Of a DNA stretch of 64,000 nt, positions 52,374-62,638 are shown in pieces. The notes beneath the pieces are model-generated. The model was given only the letters and a program-made list of their open reading frames with translations. It did no database searches and had not been told where the DNA came from. Numbering within the stretch: position 1 is the first letter of the stretch; each line of letters opens with the position of its first letter. Both the position numbers and the translations under genes were made by a program. This DNA comes from Schizosaccharomyces osmophilus (Eukaryota; Ascomycota; Schizosaccharomycetes; Schizosaccharomycetales; Schizosaccharomycetaceae), in NCBI RefSeq assembly GCF_027921745.1, contig NC_079238.1, positions 186,001-250,000 of the forward strand. Direction: 5' to 3'.

Positions 52374-53897
52374 ATGTCCAAGATATGGTTGCCCTTGGTT
52401 CGTCGGTACTCCACACAGCCTTCAAGTCCAGTTGTAGGCATTTTAGGCTCTGGTCCAGCGGCTTTCTATACAGCCCATCGGCTCTTTCGGAATGATCCCT
52501 CTATTAAGATCGATATGTACGAGGCAACCCCCGTCCCATTTGGCTTGGTCCGGTACGGTGTGGCTCCCGACCATCCTGAAGTCAAGGTATGATAGTTGTC
52601 CTTTTATTTTCTGTTTTTTTCAACATAGTTTTTATCTGACTACGGTCCACACAGTTTGCTTTCCTTCTTTCACATACTAACTATTTGCATCTAGCAAGTG
52701 GAACATAAGTTTACTGAAATCGCAAACAACAATCAGTTTCGTTTTCTGGGAAATATTCATGTCGGCAAAGATCTTCCTCTCTCTACCCTTTCCCAACATT
52801 ACGACGCTCTTGTGTATGCTTATGGCGCACCATCCGATAAACTCCTCAATATTCCCGGTGAACACCTACGCGGTGTCTACAGCGCTCGCCAAGTAGTCGG
52901 CTGGTACAATAGCGATCCTCGGCATCAAAATGTTGGACTGTCTCTTTCCCGTCTCAAAGATCTCGTCGTCATCGGTCAAGGTAATGTTTCTCTCGATATT
53001 GCCAGAATTATGCTTAGCAAACCCGAACAACTATCTCCGACCGATATCAATCCCCTCTTTTTGCAGCAGCTTTGCGAAAGTACCCTTCAGCGATTGCACA
53101 TCGTTGGTCGAAGAGACCTGTCATCTGTTTCCTTCACTATAAAGGAGCTTCGTGAGCTTTTCTCTCTTTCCTCTGCCACGTTTTTAGCTCCAGAGTATAC
53201 CTCCTCTCTTCAATTCCTCTCAGAAGAGGCTCTCAGTACTTTCGATCGTGCTCGTAAGCGCTTGATCAAACTTATACAATCCAAGATCCAAGCCGCTCAG
53301 CAAAATCCTCCCACCTCCCCCTCTCAGAAAAATCCATCAAACTTTTGGGGGCTTGAGTTTGGTCTTACGCCTGTTGAAATTCTGGGTCGAAATGGCCAGG
53401 TCGAAAAAGTCAGGTTTCAAAAGACCGAGACCGTCCGCAATGACACGACTTCTTCAAGTGATTTCGTCGAAATTCCCGCTCAAGCTGTCGTCCGAAGCAT
53501 AGGATACAAGAGTGTTCCCATACCTGGTATGCAAGAACTTGGTATTCCTTTTGACATGACTCGTGGAGTCATACTCAATGATGATGGACACATCGGTCCT
53601 GGTATGTACGCCAGCGGCTGGGTGAAGAATGGTCCGGTAGGTGTGATTGCTTCCACGATGATGGATTCATTTTCTACCGCTGATAAACTGTACAAAGACT
53701 GGCTTGCGCGAGAGCCTTTCTTAAAAGGCACAAAAGCCGGTTGGGACGGTATCCGACCCATTGTGAAAACTCCAGTGGTTACATGGAAAGATTGGGAAGC
53801 TATTAAAAATCACGAAATTGAAAATGGTTTGCAGCATGAGTCTGTTAGTGAAAAGTTTCGAACGTGGGATGATGCTCTACGTGTTTTACACAAATAA
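52374..53897 (+). CDS. arh1: NADPH-adrenodoxin (ferredoxin) reductase, mitochondrial
   Basis: Exons 52374-52586 and 52695-53897 give 471 residues; the intron has a CTAAC branch before ATCTAG. The leader MSKIWLPLVRRYSTQPSS is basic and fits a mitochondrial presequence. FAD binding is at VVGILGSGPAAFYTAH (Gly22-Gly27), then PVPFGLVRYGVAPDHPEVK, the family hallmark that ends exon 1. NADPH binding is at VVIGQGNVSLDIARIML, and the C-terminal SGWVKNGPVGVIASTM block closes the FAD site. It passes electrons from NADPH to the mitochondrial ferredoxin for iron-sulfur-cluster and haem A synthesis. Length and position match S. pombe arh1 as I recall. Confidence 0.96.
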
Positions 53898-53935
53898 CGG
53901 ACCTTTCTATACCAATTCTTAACTAAACGATGTAT

Positions 53936-53957
53936 TAAATGAAATGAAATGAAATGA
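53936..53957. repeat. GAAAT short tandem repeat
   Basis: Three to four GAAAT units about 40 bases after the arh1 stop codon, in its 3' region. Confidence 0.7.
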
Positions 53958-54154
53958 ATGCGTATTCTACAATATCTCTTCTTCCATTCCCATTGAACTT
54001 TTACTAGTTTGACATTTTTGGCATTCATAGTGTTGCTCTTTATCATTATAAATTTCCAAGGCCTATGGACGAATGCAAAGAATTCATCTTTTTTTCGTTA
54101 TCCAAGAAAATAATAAAACCTCGTGGTTGTATACCATATAATTCGTCTACTCCT

Positions 54155-54890
54155 TTACCTGTGATATCTGGGATTGCTTTGTAGTTCCAAAGAAGATCCC
54201 ACCGGAGCAGAAGAAATGGAGGAATAATTTGCTAGTGTCCGACTGTCAGGGGTCTGGTGTAATTTTCCATATCCTAAAACCATAGAATTAGTACGTAGCC
54301 TAGAGCAAAAAAGAAAAGAGAAATTACTGCAACAGCACAGCAGAAAGGGGAAATATCATTTACATACCACCACGACCAGAATCAAATTCCTCTCGCATTT
54401 CATCACGCACTTGTCCACCGGAAGCACCACGTCCATATTGTCGTCCTTCCTCGTAACCAGGATCCAAGTCAGCTCGAATGATGCGCTCATCCAAGGTTGT
54501 ACCAGATATATATTTCAAGCAATCAAGAGCATCCTCATTTTTATAATATTCAACAAAGCAAAAGCCACAGGGGGTCTACGGACGACAGTATTAGTACAAA
54601 TTTGTTCCCCACGAAAAACAGTACGTAGCTCTCCAATGCTACTTTATGGTCTTTTGATTCTATTCATATGTTGTACGTACCTTTGCAAACCGATCCACAC
54701 CCATTATGATTCTTCGAACTTCACCGCATTTTGAGAAGAGCGTGTAGATTTGTTCTTCTGAAGTGTAAAATGATAAATTTCCAACATAGACGCAGCAACT
54801 CTTTTTGACATTATCTAAAGCAGAAGTATTATTTCTAAAACGACGTAAAAGATACGGAGAAAGAGCGTCTAAATGCGCGATTGATGCCAT
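54155..54890 (-). CDS. cbc2: Nuclear cap-binding complex small subunit Cbc2 (CBP20)
   Basis: Minus-strand exons 54890-54681, 54575-54368 and 54273-54155 give 178 residues. The RRM is split by intron 1: RNP2 [18 protein letters not shown] in exon 1, and RNP1 [18 protein letters not shown] in exon 2. The following [26 protein letters not shown] is nearly invariant in CBP20. The aromatic and acidic residues of these segments grip the m7G cap. With the large subunit it binds nascent pre-mRNA caps to aid splicing and export. It is convergent with arh1 and divergent from nup82. Confidence 0.96.
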
Positions 54891-55333
54891 CTCCCCAAAT
54901 GCCTTGATGTAGGTGCTTTCTGAGGGCAAGCAGCGAAACAACTTTCGACGAAAACTTCAACGATCTGGGTTATACAAAATCTATTCAAAGTTGTAAATGA
55001 AATACAACTTAGCCAATAGAATAGTAATACAGCTTGGTTGAAAATCTGCTAAACTGTGAACAATGTCACCATTTGAACCAAGTCCATCAAATAGTACCTC
55101 GAACATCGGCTAAATTTTCTGTCCTTCATTAATTGCGTTCTATCTTTATGATCATGTCCACATAGATTTTGTTCGTCCCTTTTGTTTTTTTTTTTTAAAC
55201 TTTCAAAAATTTCCGGTTTTTGTTTATTGATTACAGCAACGCAACAAAGCACAGTATGCATATACTGAGTGTGGTATTTTACTCTATTTGGTTTTGTCAA
55301 AAAGTACGTCGAGCAGGATGTTGGACACCGAAC
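54891..55333. other. Divergent promoter region of cbc2 and nup82
   Basis: AT-rich gap of 443 bases with a T-run near 55185-55198. An in-frame ATG at 55256 could lengthen Nup82 by 26 residues. Confidence 0.55.
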
Positions 55334-57724
55334 ATGTTGCAGCATCTTTCATGGACGGATTTTTTGGAGAAACATCCTGCATTTAAAAGCATTCATGTAG
55401 CTACAGATGACTGGGAACCTTTGCCGAAGCAAGTGTGTGCTTTTGATACCAAGTTGTATGTTGCAGTGGGTAATGAAGTACGACTTGTGGATTGTGAACA
55501 AGTAAAACAAAACAAAGGAGGATCGGAAGCGACCTCTTTTACCAAATTAACACATCCTGAATTGAATTTTACAATCTTTCAGCTTGTCATAAGCCCTAAC
55601 GGAAAGTACTTGGCTGTTGTTGGAAAGTCGAAAATAGTTGTCTTGGGATTACGCTCTAAAGCTGAACCAAAGTCTTCTTCTCCTTCTTCTTTCTCTTTCA
55701 ATCAATCTTCCAATAATGGCTCTGGAATATTTGGCGGCGCCGGCTCGTTAAGTTTTAGAGGTTTTCAAGGTCAGTCGGCCAATTCGTCAGAAACACCTAT
55801 TTATTATGCTGGGATCATCAATTTAAATTTTCCGGTAATTTGCGCAAGATTCCATCCTTTGGGTAGATCGGGTCGATCTTTGGTCATACTGAATGAAACA
55901 CAATTAACTTTATATGAAGTTGAGAATGGTTATCTAAACCCTGACTACACAATTCCTCTTTCTTTCAACGAAAAACCATCCAATGCTTTCGATGTTGATG
56001 CGGAAGAACATATCCCTGTTTCTTTTACATTCAACCATTCTTCACGCGGTTGGGGCGCTTTTCTTGTGTATATTTTGACGGTTAGTGGAGACGTTTACGC
56101 TCTTTGTCCTGTTATGCCAGCAAATGCAATCATCTCACGCACAATGCTTCAACAATTGTCATCCGAAATCGCCGAACATCATCGGAGCTATGTGGATTCA
56201 GAGAATGCTCAACAACTTTTACGCTGGCTTACAAAGCTGGTTGGAGACGCAGCACTCTCTTCTGAACTTAATTCTCGAAGTGGGTTTTCGTTAGAAGATA
56301 GCAATGAGTTTTCTAATTTTTCTAATGTTTTTGCTCTTCAGCGTCCCGATGATTTTACACTCTTGCCGGCATTACAAGGACCCTTCTTAATCCAACCCCT
56401 TGTCGGTGATGACTTCTCAGACGACTGTTGTGATATTGCTTCCCTTGGAACACCAGTCATAGATGTGATAGTGGTTGCAAGTTCCTCTGGCCAAATTGAT
56501 CTTTTCTTGTCTCCTTCAAAAATATCTGGGAAATGGTCTTTACCTTCTCATTGTAACGAACCCTCCAAAGCTCTCGTTCTTTCCCCTATTCACACGCTTA
56601 GGCCTTTCACCACAAAAACAGATTACACTGCTCTACACTACGATAATTTTTCGCCTTTTAATTTTACGGTTTACCATGCAAACGGCGCTCATGCGGTCAA
56701 CGTGGAACGGTGGGTTAGAGATTTACGTTTGCTATACGAAAACAAATCAGATTTCAAGAATGCTAAAGAGAAAAAGGAATTGTTGGATATCCTGTCGTCC
56801 ATTCCTGATTCTACAGAAGTGGTTGAACGGGTGAATACTAACCCTTTAAACACATCACCAGATCCAGTTACTGGTTGTACACAAATAAAGCATCCTTCCT
56901 TAGGAAGTGCATTTCTTTGTTTGACCAAACACCGTCAGATAACAGTGATAGACGAATCCGAGTACCTGGACATGCCAATTATAGACAAGGACTTAAAGAA
57001 TGAAGACTTGGCAGAATCATTTCAAATTAGTTTGAATGGTGACAAAAATTCTCGGAACCTTATGTATCAGTCACTCCTTGTGCAATCACCATTTGAAAAT
57101 CCTTACATTCAAACTTCTCCAGAGCGGCTCATTGTTCCGCCTGAACTTGGCGGAAAGCTCGCGGTGTCATCGTATTCTCTCCGTTTTCTTGGTACTGCTG
57201 TAAGCCGCATGCGTGAGCATTTGGAATTAATTCACCAAGGTATTTTGGCATTGCACTATCGTTTAGGTCTTCAAAAAGAAGAATTTTTACGTCAACGCGA
57301 TCATATATCGAAGCTTGAGAAACGATCTACCCATGCGTTACAAAAAGATTGGCTTCTTGAACAGTTCGCTGAGCTTGAAAATCACGCCGTGCAATGTGAA
57401 GGACGTACGGATGTGGTATTACAACGGTACATGAATATCCATTCACCTGACTTGAGTGATCAGGAGAAGACATTTGTGAAGGAAATAGAACGTTATCGTG
57501 AGCGCATATTGGGTGAAAGGGGTATTGAAAGAAAACTTCATAGTATAAAGCCACTTCTACATAATGGAAGCATGCAATCAAAAATGATGCTTTCCAAATC
57601 CTCTGTTCGTTCATCTTCAATAGAACCTATTGCTTTGGATCAACTGAAGCAATTATTAGCTCAGCAAAACAAGTTGATTCAAATTATGAAGGCAAAAGTC
57701 GTCTCGCTGCAAAAAAAAATTTGA
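55334..57724 (+). CDS. nup82: Nucleoporin Nup82 (Nup88 family)
   Basis: One exon, 796 residues from the ATG at 55334 (MLQHLSWTDFLEKHPAF). The N-terminal ~480 residues form a beta-propeller, with propeller-like lines such as KQVCAFDTKLYVAVGNEVRL, LVISPNGKYLAVVGKSKIVVL and VICARFHPLGRSGRSLVIL. The last ~200 residues are heptad-rich coiled coil (KEEFLRQRDHISKLEKRS, LDQLKQLLAQQNKLIQIM). Nup82 holds the cytoplasmic-face complex of the nuclear pore with Nup159 and Nsp1, where mRNPs are remodelled on export. An FG-like patch (SGIFGGAGSLSFRGFQG) interrupts the propeller. Length is close to the S. pombe protein. Confidence 0.9.
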   Translation: MLQHLSWTDFLEKHPAFKSIHVATDDWEPLPKQVCAFDTKLYVAVGNEVRLVDCEQVKQNKGGSEATSFTKLTHPELNFTIFQLVISPNGKYLAVVGKSKIVVLGLRSKAEPKSSSPSSFSFNQSSNNGSGIFGGAGSLSFRGFQGQSANSSETPIYYAGIINLNFPVICARFHPLGRSGRSLVILNETQLTLYEVENGYLNPDYTIPLSFNEKPSNAFDVDAEEHIPVSFTFNHSSRGWGAFLVYILTVSGDVYALCPVMPANAIISRTMLQQLSSEIAEHHRSYVDSENAQQLLRWLTKLVGDAALSSELNSRSGFSLEDSNEFSNFSNVFALQRPDDFTLLPALQGPFLIQPLVGDDFSDDCCDIASLGTPVIDVIVVASSSGQIDLFLSPSKISGKWSLPSHCNEPSKALVLSPIHTLRPFTTKTDYTALHYDNFSPFNFTVYHANGAHAVNVERWVRDLRLLYENKSDFKNAKEKKELLDILSSIPDSTEVVERVNTNPLNTSPDPVTGCTQIKHPSLGSAFLCLTKHRQITVIDESEYLDMPIIDKDLKNEDLAESFQISLNGDKNSRNLMYQSLLVQSPFENPYIQTSPERLIVPPELGGKLAVSSYSLRFLGTAVSRMREHLELIHQGILALHYRLGLQKEEFLRQRDHISKLEKRSTHALQKDWLLEQFAELENHAVQCEGRTDVVLQRYMNIHSPDLSDQEKTFVKEIERYRERILGERGIERKLHSIKPLLHNGSMQSKMMLSKSSVRSSSIEPIALDQLKQLLAQQNKLIQIMKAKVVSLQKKI

Positions 57725-58339
57725 AAATCAAGCCCATTTGTGGTGTGTTATGAAAGCTTTTCTTAATGTACCATGTTTGTTCCCAATTTTATATGCCTTC
57801 GCTTCTCTAGTCAACGAAAGCATTGCCTAGATAATTTATTGGCATGAAAACAAAAGGCTTGCGATGACTATAAAAGAAGACATAAGAAGCGGGTTGTTTC
57901 TGAAACGGGTGCTTCCAATTTTGCCAATTTAATATTTTCTCAGAAAAGGAAATCAATGACAATGTGATTATATTTATGTTGCTTGGAATGCGAAATCACA
58001 TCGTCAAATCAACAGGGAATCAGAAAACGCTGGTGTAAAATAAATAAGAATAGATATTAAGAAAGACAATGCTTTTATCCCAAGAAAACAAGCAAGAATT
58101 TAAAAACTCATACAAAACCAATTGTATTGTATTAGATCGTTGCACTTCACAATGTGGTTTAAACCACTTGACTATTCTCCTTATTATGGAGTCCAACGCA
58201 ACATCGCTTTCTGAATTTGTTCCTTGGGTCTGTCAGATTCAATACTTTGCCAATATCGCATTCAGAAGTGAAAAGGCTGGGAGACGTATTTGGCTGGTCG
58301 AAATCTTACTGTAATAGAAACAGATTGTAAAAAAATAAG
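57725..58339. other. Intergenic, nup82 3' end and CDP-DAG synthase promoter
   Basis: AT-rich. An 81-codon ORF at 58069-58314 ends 26 bases before the next ATG; it has no recognisable features and may be an upstream ORF or chance. Confidence 0.5.
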
Positions 58340-59822
58340 ATGGCACGGAAAAGATCGGTGAAAAAGTCGCTTGCAGAGAAGGAAAACCAAGAAGAATCCT
58401 CAACATTGATACCCTCCGCGAAGAATGATGGACAATTAGAATTAATGACAAAAGCGAAAAAAGCACTGAATTCTAGAAAGCCTAGTCAGAATTTTATTAC
58501 GCGTACGATATGGACACTGATTATGATTGCGATGTTTTTCTCAGTGTTAGCAATGGGTCATTTTTGGGTTGTTGTACTGGTTACCTTGATTCAAATTGGC
58601 GTTTATAAGGAAGTGATTGCGATTGCAAGTGTTCCAAGTCGTGAAAAGGATTTGCCTTGGACAAAGTTTGTCAACTGGTAAGTTTGAAAGAAATTTTTGA
58701 ATGCAAGGAAGAAATCCCTTGACGATGAGATTGAGTTCTTGCGCTTTGCTTTGTATTCTTGGGGTGGAACATTTATCTAACCGTTTTTAGGTATTTTTTA
58801 ATGACTACCTTGTATTATGCCTATGGTGAAAGTATATTCACCTACTTTCACCATTTATTCGTGAATGATTCCTACGTGCTACCCTTTGTGTCCCATCATC
58901 GGTTTATTTCCTTTATGTTGTATATTATTGGTAAGGCGTTGCGTTGAAATAAGAAAGCAAAAAACTAACGGTGAATCTAGGTTTTGTTTTATTTGTCTCT
59001 TCACTACAAAAGGGCAAATACAAATTTCAATTTTCTCAATTTTGCTGGACACATATGACACTTATTTTAGTTGTCGGACAGGCCCATTTCATTATCAACA
59101 ACATTTTTGAAGGGCTTTTCTGGTTCTTTGTTCCTGTTTGCTATGTCGTATGTAACGATGTCTTCGCTTACCTTTGTGGAAAAATGTTTGGTAAGCATCC
59201 TCTAATCGAGGTATCTCCTAAGAAAACAATTGAAGGGTTTTTGGGTGGCTGGTTGTGCACAGTCGTTGTTGGTTCCTTGATTACCTTCATTTTGATGCAA
59301 TTTGACTATTTTATTTGCCCTAGTAGAGACCTTTCCACCTCTGTCTTTACTGGCTTAACTTGCACACCCAACTCTGTTTTTGTACCACATACTTACAATG
59401 TACCAAATACCTTGGTGCAATACTTGCATATTCCCGAAGCAGTAACTTTTGCTCCCGTATATTTCCACTTGTCAGTCTTTGCTACCTTCTCAAGCCTTGT
59501 TGCACCTTTTGGTGGATTCTTCGCTAGCGGCTTGAAGAGAGCTTTTAAAATCAAAGATTTTGGCGATTCTATTCCCGGTCATGGTGGTTTGACGGATCGC
59601 GTTGACTGCCAATTTTTGAACGGTGTTTTTGTTTACATGTATTTTCAGTCTTTTATTGCTGAAAAGAATTCTTCCAGCGCAGATATTTTGGATGCTGCTA
59701 TAACTACCTTAACAACACCTGAGCAGTTGCAGCTGTTAGAAGATTTTCAGAACTATTTGGTTGACCAGGGAAAATCAACTGCCGATGCTATTTGCAATAG
59801 GATTCTCAAAGGAAATCGTTAA
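58340..59822 (+). CDS. cds1: Phosphatidate cytidylyltransferase (CDP-diacylglycerol synthase)
   Basis: Exons 58340-58677, 58791-58930 and 58981-59822 give 439 residues with correct phases and an ACTAAC branch in intron 2. A charged N-terminal ~60 residues leads into about eight membrane segments. The family signature is complete near the C-terminus: SGLKRAFKIKDFGDSIPGHG then GLTDRVD. Upstream, NDVFAYLCGKMFGKHPLIEV and SPKKTIEGFLGG form the other catalytic block. It makes CDP-diacylglycerol from phosphatidate and CTP at the ER, the branch point to phosphatidylinositol, phosphatidylserine and cardiolipin. The symbol may clash with the fission-yeast checkpoint kinase Cds1. Confidence 0.95.
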
Positions 59823-60769
59823 AGAACACATTCAACGCTATATATTTTCGTTTTACGTGCTCTCCTTTATGCCATGTTCCTTTTGCGTATATGATTCCCT
59901 TCAGAAATTATACGCTCCAATGAAAGGAGTAATTGTGGATGCAATAGAATGCGTTGAAAAGCCTTAGTTTATTCCCTTTTCTTTGCAGGATTGCTGTCTT
60001 TCGTTTGATTATCTATCATTCCTCCCTTTTCTCAAACTATTGTCTATATTTATCAATACTAGCAAAATCCTTGTTTCTACTTACCGAGGGAAATTTTGAA
60101 TGGTTTATTTTACTTTAAGAATAATTTTATCCATGTTTCTTGTCCGTTCTTTTAGTTTTTATTAACATACAAACACACGCGCACACGCTCTTAGCATTCC
60201 TTGCCTTTCCTTCATCGTATCCTCGTGTTTGCTCTTGTATGTGCCTCTGTTCGTGGATTCAAGCTTCATTAATCGGCAGGTTTTGAACACGCCTACTACA
60301 TAAACAATGCTTTCTCTTTTGTAAATTTTTCTTTGTACATACCAATTCCTGACCGTCTACTCTGTCGTCCTTTGTTTATATTCACAAAATTCTACTTTTT
60401 CTTATGTAGTTCTAATAATATATCTGCGTTCGTTTTTTTTTTTTAATTAATTTTATTATTCGGTTCATTGACTATATTCCTAAAATAATAAACCTATCCC
60501 CACAGACGATATTATAAGAAAGAATAGATACAAACTGTAGGTTATGTTTACTAGAGGTAGCAAGGCAAAATTAAGCATCAATAAACCTGAAATGCCCAAA
60601 AACAATAAAAACTAAACAAAAACATAGAGATATCAAAATAAAAATACAAAGTCGAATATGCAAAGCAAAAAGCACTTGCATAAAGCCAGTAACGGACATT
60701 ATGGATGAAAACAGCAATCCAGAAAAAAAATGTTTTCTTTTCATGATTCAGGCTTTTCTAAACGATATC
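59823..60769. other. Intergenic between convergent CDP-DAG synthase gene and ptr2
   Basis: About 950 bases, T-rich then A-rich, with a short CA-type patch near 60173-60192. No RNA gene or ORF seen. Confidence 0.6.
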
Positions 60770-62638
60770 TCAAGCCCTCAAAGATTCTTCAGCAGCTGTG
60801 AACTTGTCAACATCATGGGCACTACCATTTGTAGGGACTTTTTCAAAATTATAGCTTTCAGCGACTTCATTGGAAACAGCTTGCTTTTGCTCTTCCATTG
60901 CACGAACATATTCCAGCTTGTTCTCATCGTCTTCCATGTTATCGTAATGGCGGAAGCAGAAGAAAAACGCGATACCGGCAATAAAGGCAGTGATGGCAAC
61001 ACCAGCATACATCCAAGTAAGCTTGGGATCGACGGCTGTAGAGGAAATGCAAATAGACAAAATGGCGCCAAAAGCATTGGTTAACAAAAATAAAGAGGTA
61101 ATGAACGATTTCATGGAAGCAGGAGCCTTCGTATAAGCATATTCGTAACCAGTGATACTTGCAAAAATTTCAGAGAATGCAATTAAAACATAAGCAGGAA
61201 TTTGAATCCAAACGTTAATGTAGTTAAAAGTACAATCATCGGTAAAGTTGCTGTGGCAAGGGCCTCTTTGATAAATTTTAGCTTGCAAAACGGAAGCATA
61301 AACCATGGAAGCAGCAGCAAACATAAAACCTACGGTAATACGAGCTATAGGACGGAAAGGAATACGAAGGTGACGCAAGAGAACATACAATCCGTAATCG
61401 CAAATTGGAATAAAGATAATGAGAGCAATGGAGTCAAATACTTGGAAAATGTCATTTGAAACATTACCGGTATTCATTTCAGCAGCCTGAGAAATCAAAT
61501 TATTGGTCATTTGATTATAACAGACCCAATAAATAGGGAAGAAGAGGAAAGTTTTGCATGCACGCAAAGCACGAAGAAATTCATCAATAAACAAATCATC
61601 CCAATTGTTTTTCAGAACGACCTTACCCTTTGTATCGGGATAAGAGGGTTTTGCTGCTTGGAAGTTGAACTTGTTTTGGATGGCAAGGAAAAAAACTTGA
61701 CAGACTTTCACAAAGATAGAGCCGGCAGGGGGAGTGTGTTTGTAAATACGCTTGGTACCAAAGAGGATAGCCAACGGAATAATAAAGACACAAAGGGGAA
61801 GTAAGTAGCAGTAGACGAAACCAGTTTTGCGTTCCAAATTAGTAGTAGCAAGCACAGAAAGAGATCCAAGGTTAATAGCCCAATAGAACAACATATAAAC
61901 ACGGGAAGTAGTAATAGTAGGATCAATAATAACACGGTTTCCATTCTTCATCGTTTTGACATAAGGAGGAACCTTGGGAAGTTGCTCGGCCATCAAGGGA
62001 GAGACGTTTGACTTGATGCCACCAGTACCCAAACCAATAATAATGAGGGAAACAACGAAACCGCCTAAACTTTTTCCAGAATTTACGACGGAGGGAATGG
62101 CGGTACAAGTAAGGATAAGAATACCAACAAAATAAATAACAGCACTGACCCAAATGGTGTTGTATCGACCCAAGAATTGATCGGCAATGAAAGCGGAAAA
62201 GACAGGGGTTACATAGCACCAGAATTGGAAGAAGTTAGAAAGACCAGTAGCACCAGATTGACCAAGACTCAAAGCACCTTTTGTGGAGTCGTGAGGACCG
62301 AATTGCATGTAATTTTGGAAAGGGACAGTTAAACCATAATAAGCAAACCGTTCGCAAAGTTCGACGATGACAATCACCCAAGCACAGAAAGGGATGCTAC
62401 TTGGAACATGACTAAGTGTTTGGATTTCTTCTTCCGTAGGAGGAAAATAGGTTTCGCCATCGATAATAATTCCATCGGAAAGGGACTTTTCGGGGGAATC
62501 TTGGCTGTACAAGGACTGCTCATCAGCAATGACGGTGGCTTCTTCGGGATTCTTCTTCACATCTTTTTCGTAAGATTCGTTTGTCGAAATAATGTCAAAA
62601 GCGCCATCAACGGCCTTGTTGGGAGGAATTGTGCTCAT
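60770..62638 (-). CDS. ptr2: PTR2-type proton-coupled di/tripeptide transporter
   Basis: One exon of 622 residues from the first ATG. A hydrophilic N-terminus is followed by 12 membrane segments. PTR signatures are FCAWVIVIVELCERFAYYGL (the ExxER motif in segment 1), LIIIGLGTGGIKSNVSPLMA and VYMLFYWAINLGSLSVLAT, plus the FFPIYWVCYNQMTNNLISQA block. The family brings di- and tripeptides across the plasma membrane with protons. Codon use is biased as in a well-expressed gene. It lies beside the CDP-DAG synthase gene as I recall in S. pombe; nutrient control is expected from the family but was not seen in the DNA. Confidence 0.96.
   Translation of the reverse strand: MSTIPPNKAVDGAFDIISTNESYEKDVKKNPEEATVIADEQSLYSQDSPEKSLSDGIIIDGETYFPPTEEEIQTLSHVPSSIPFCAWVIVIVELCERFAYYGLTVPFQNYMQFGPHDSTKGALSLGQSGATGLSNFFQFWCYVTPVFSAFIADQFLGRYNTIWVSAVIYFVGILILTCTAIPSVVNSGKSLGGFVVSLIIIGLGTGGIKSNVSPLMAEQLPKVPPYVKTMKNGNRVIIDPTITTSRVYMLFYWAINLGSLSVLATTNLERKTGFVYCYLLPLCVFIIPLAILFGTKRIYKHTPPAGSIFVKVCQVFFLAIQNKFNFQAAKPSYPDTKGKVVLKNNWDDLFIDEFLRALRACKTFLFFPIYWVCYNQMTNNLISQAAEMNTGNVSNDIFQVFDSIALIIFIPICDYGLYVLLRHLRIPFRPIARITVGFMFAAASMVYASVLQAKIYQRGPCHSNFTDDCTFNYINVWIQIPAYVLIAFSEIFASITGYEYAYTKAPASMKSFITSLFLLTNAFGAILSICISSTAVDPKLTWMYAGVAITAFIAGIAFFFCFRHYDNMEDDENKLEYVRAMEEQKQAVSNEVAESYNFEKVPTNGSAHDVDKFTAAEESLRA

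Noticed and set aside
58069-58314. 81-codon ORF before the CDP-DAG synthase gene
   Set aside because: No recognisable features; probably chance or a leader ORF, so noted only in the intergenic entry.
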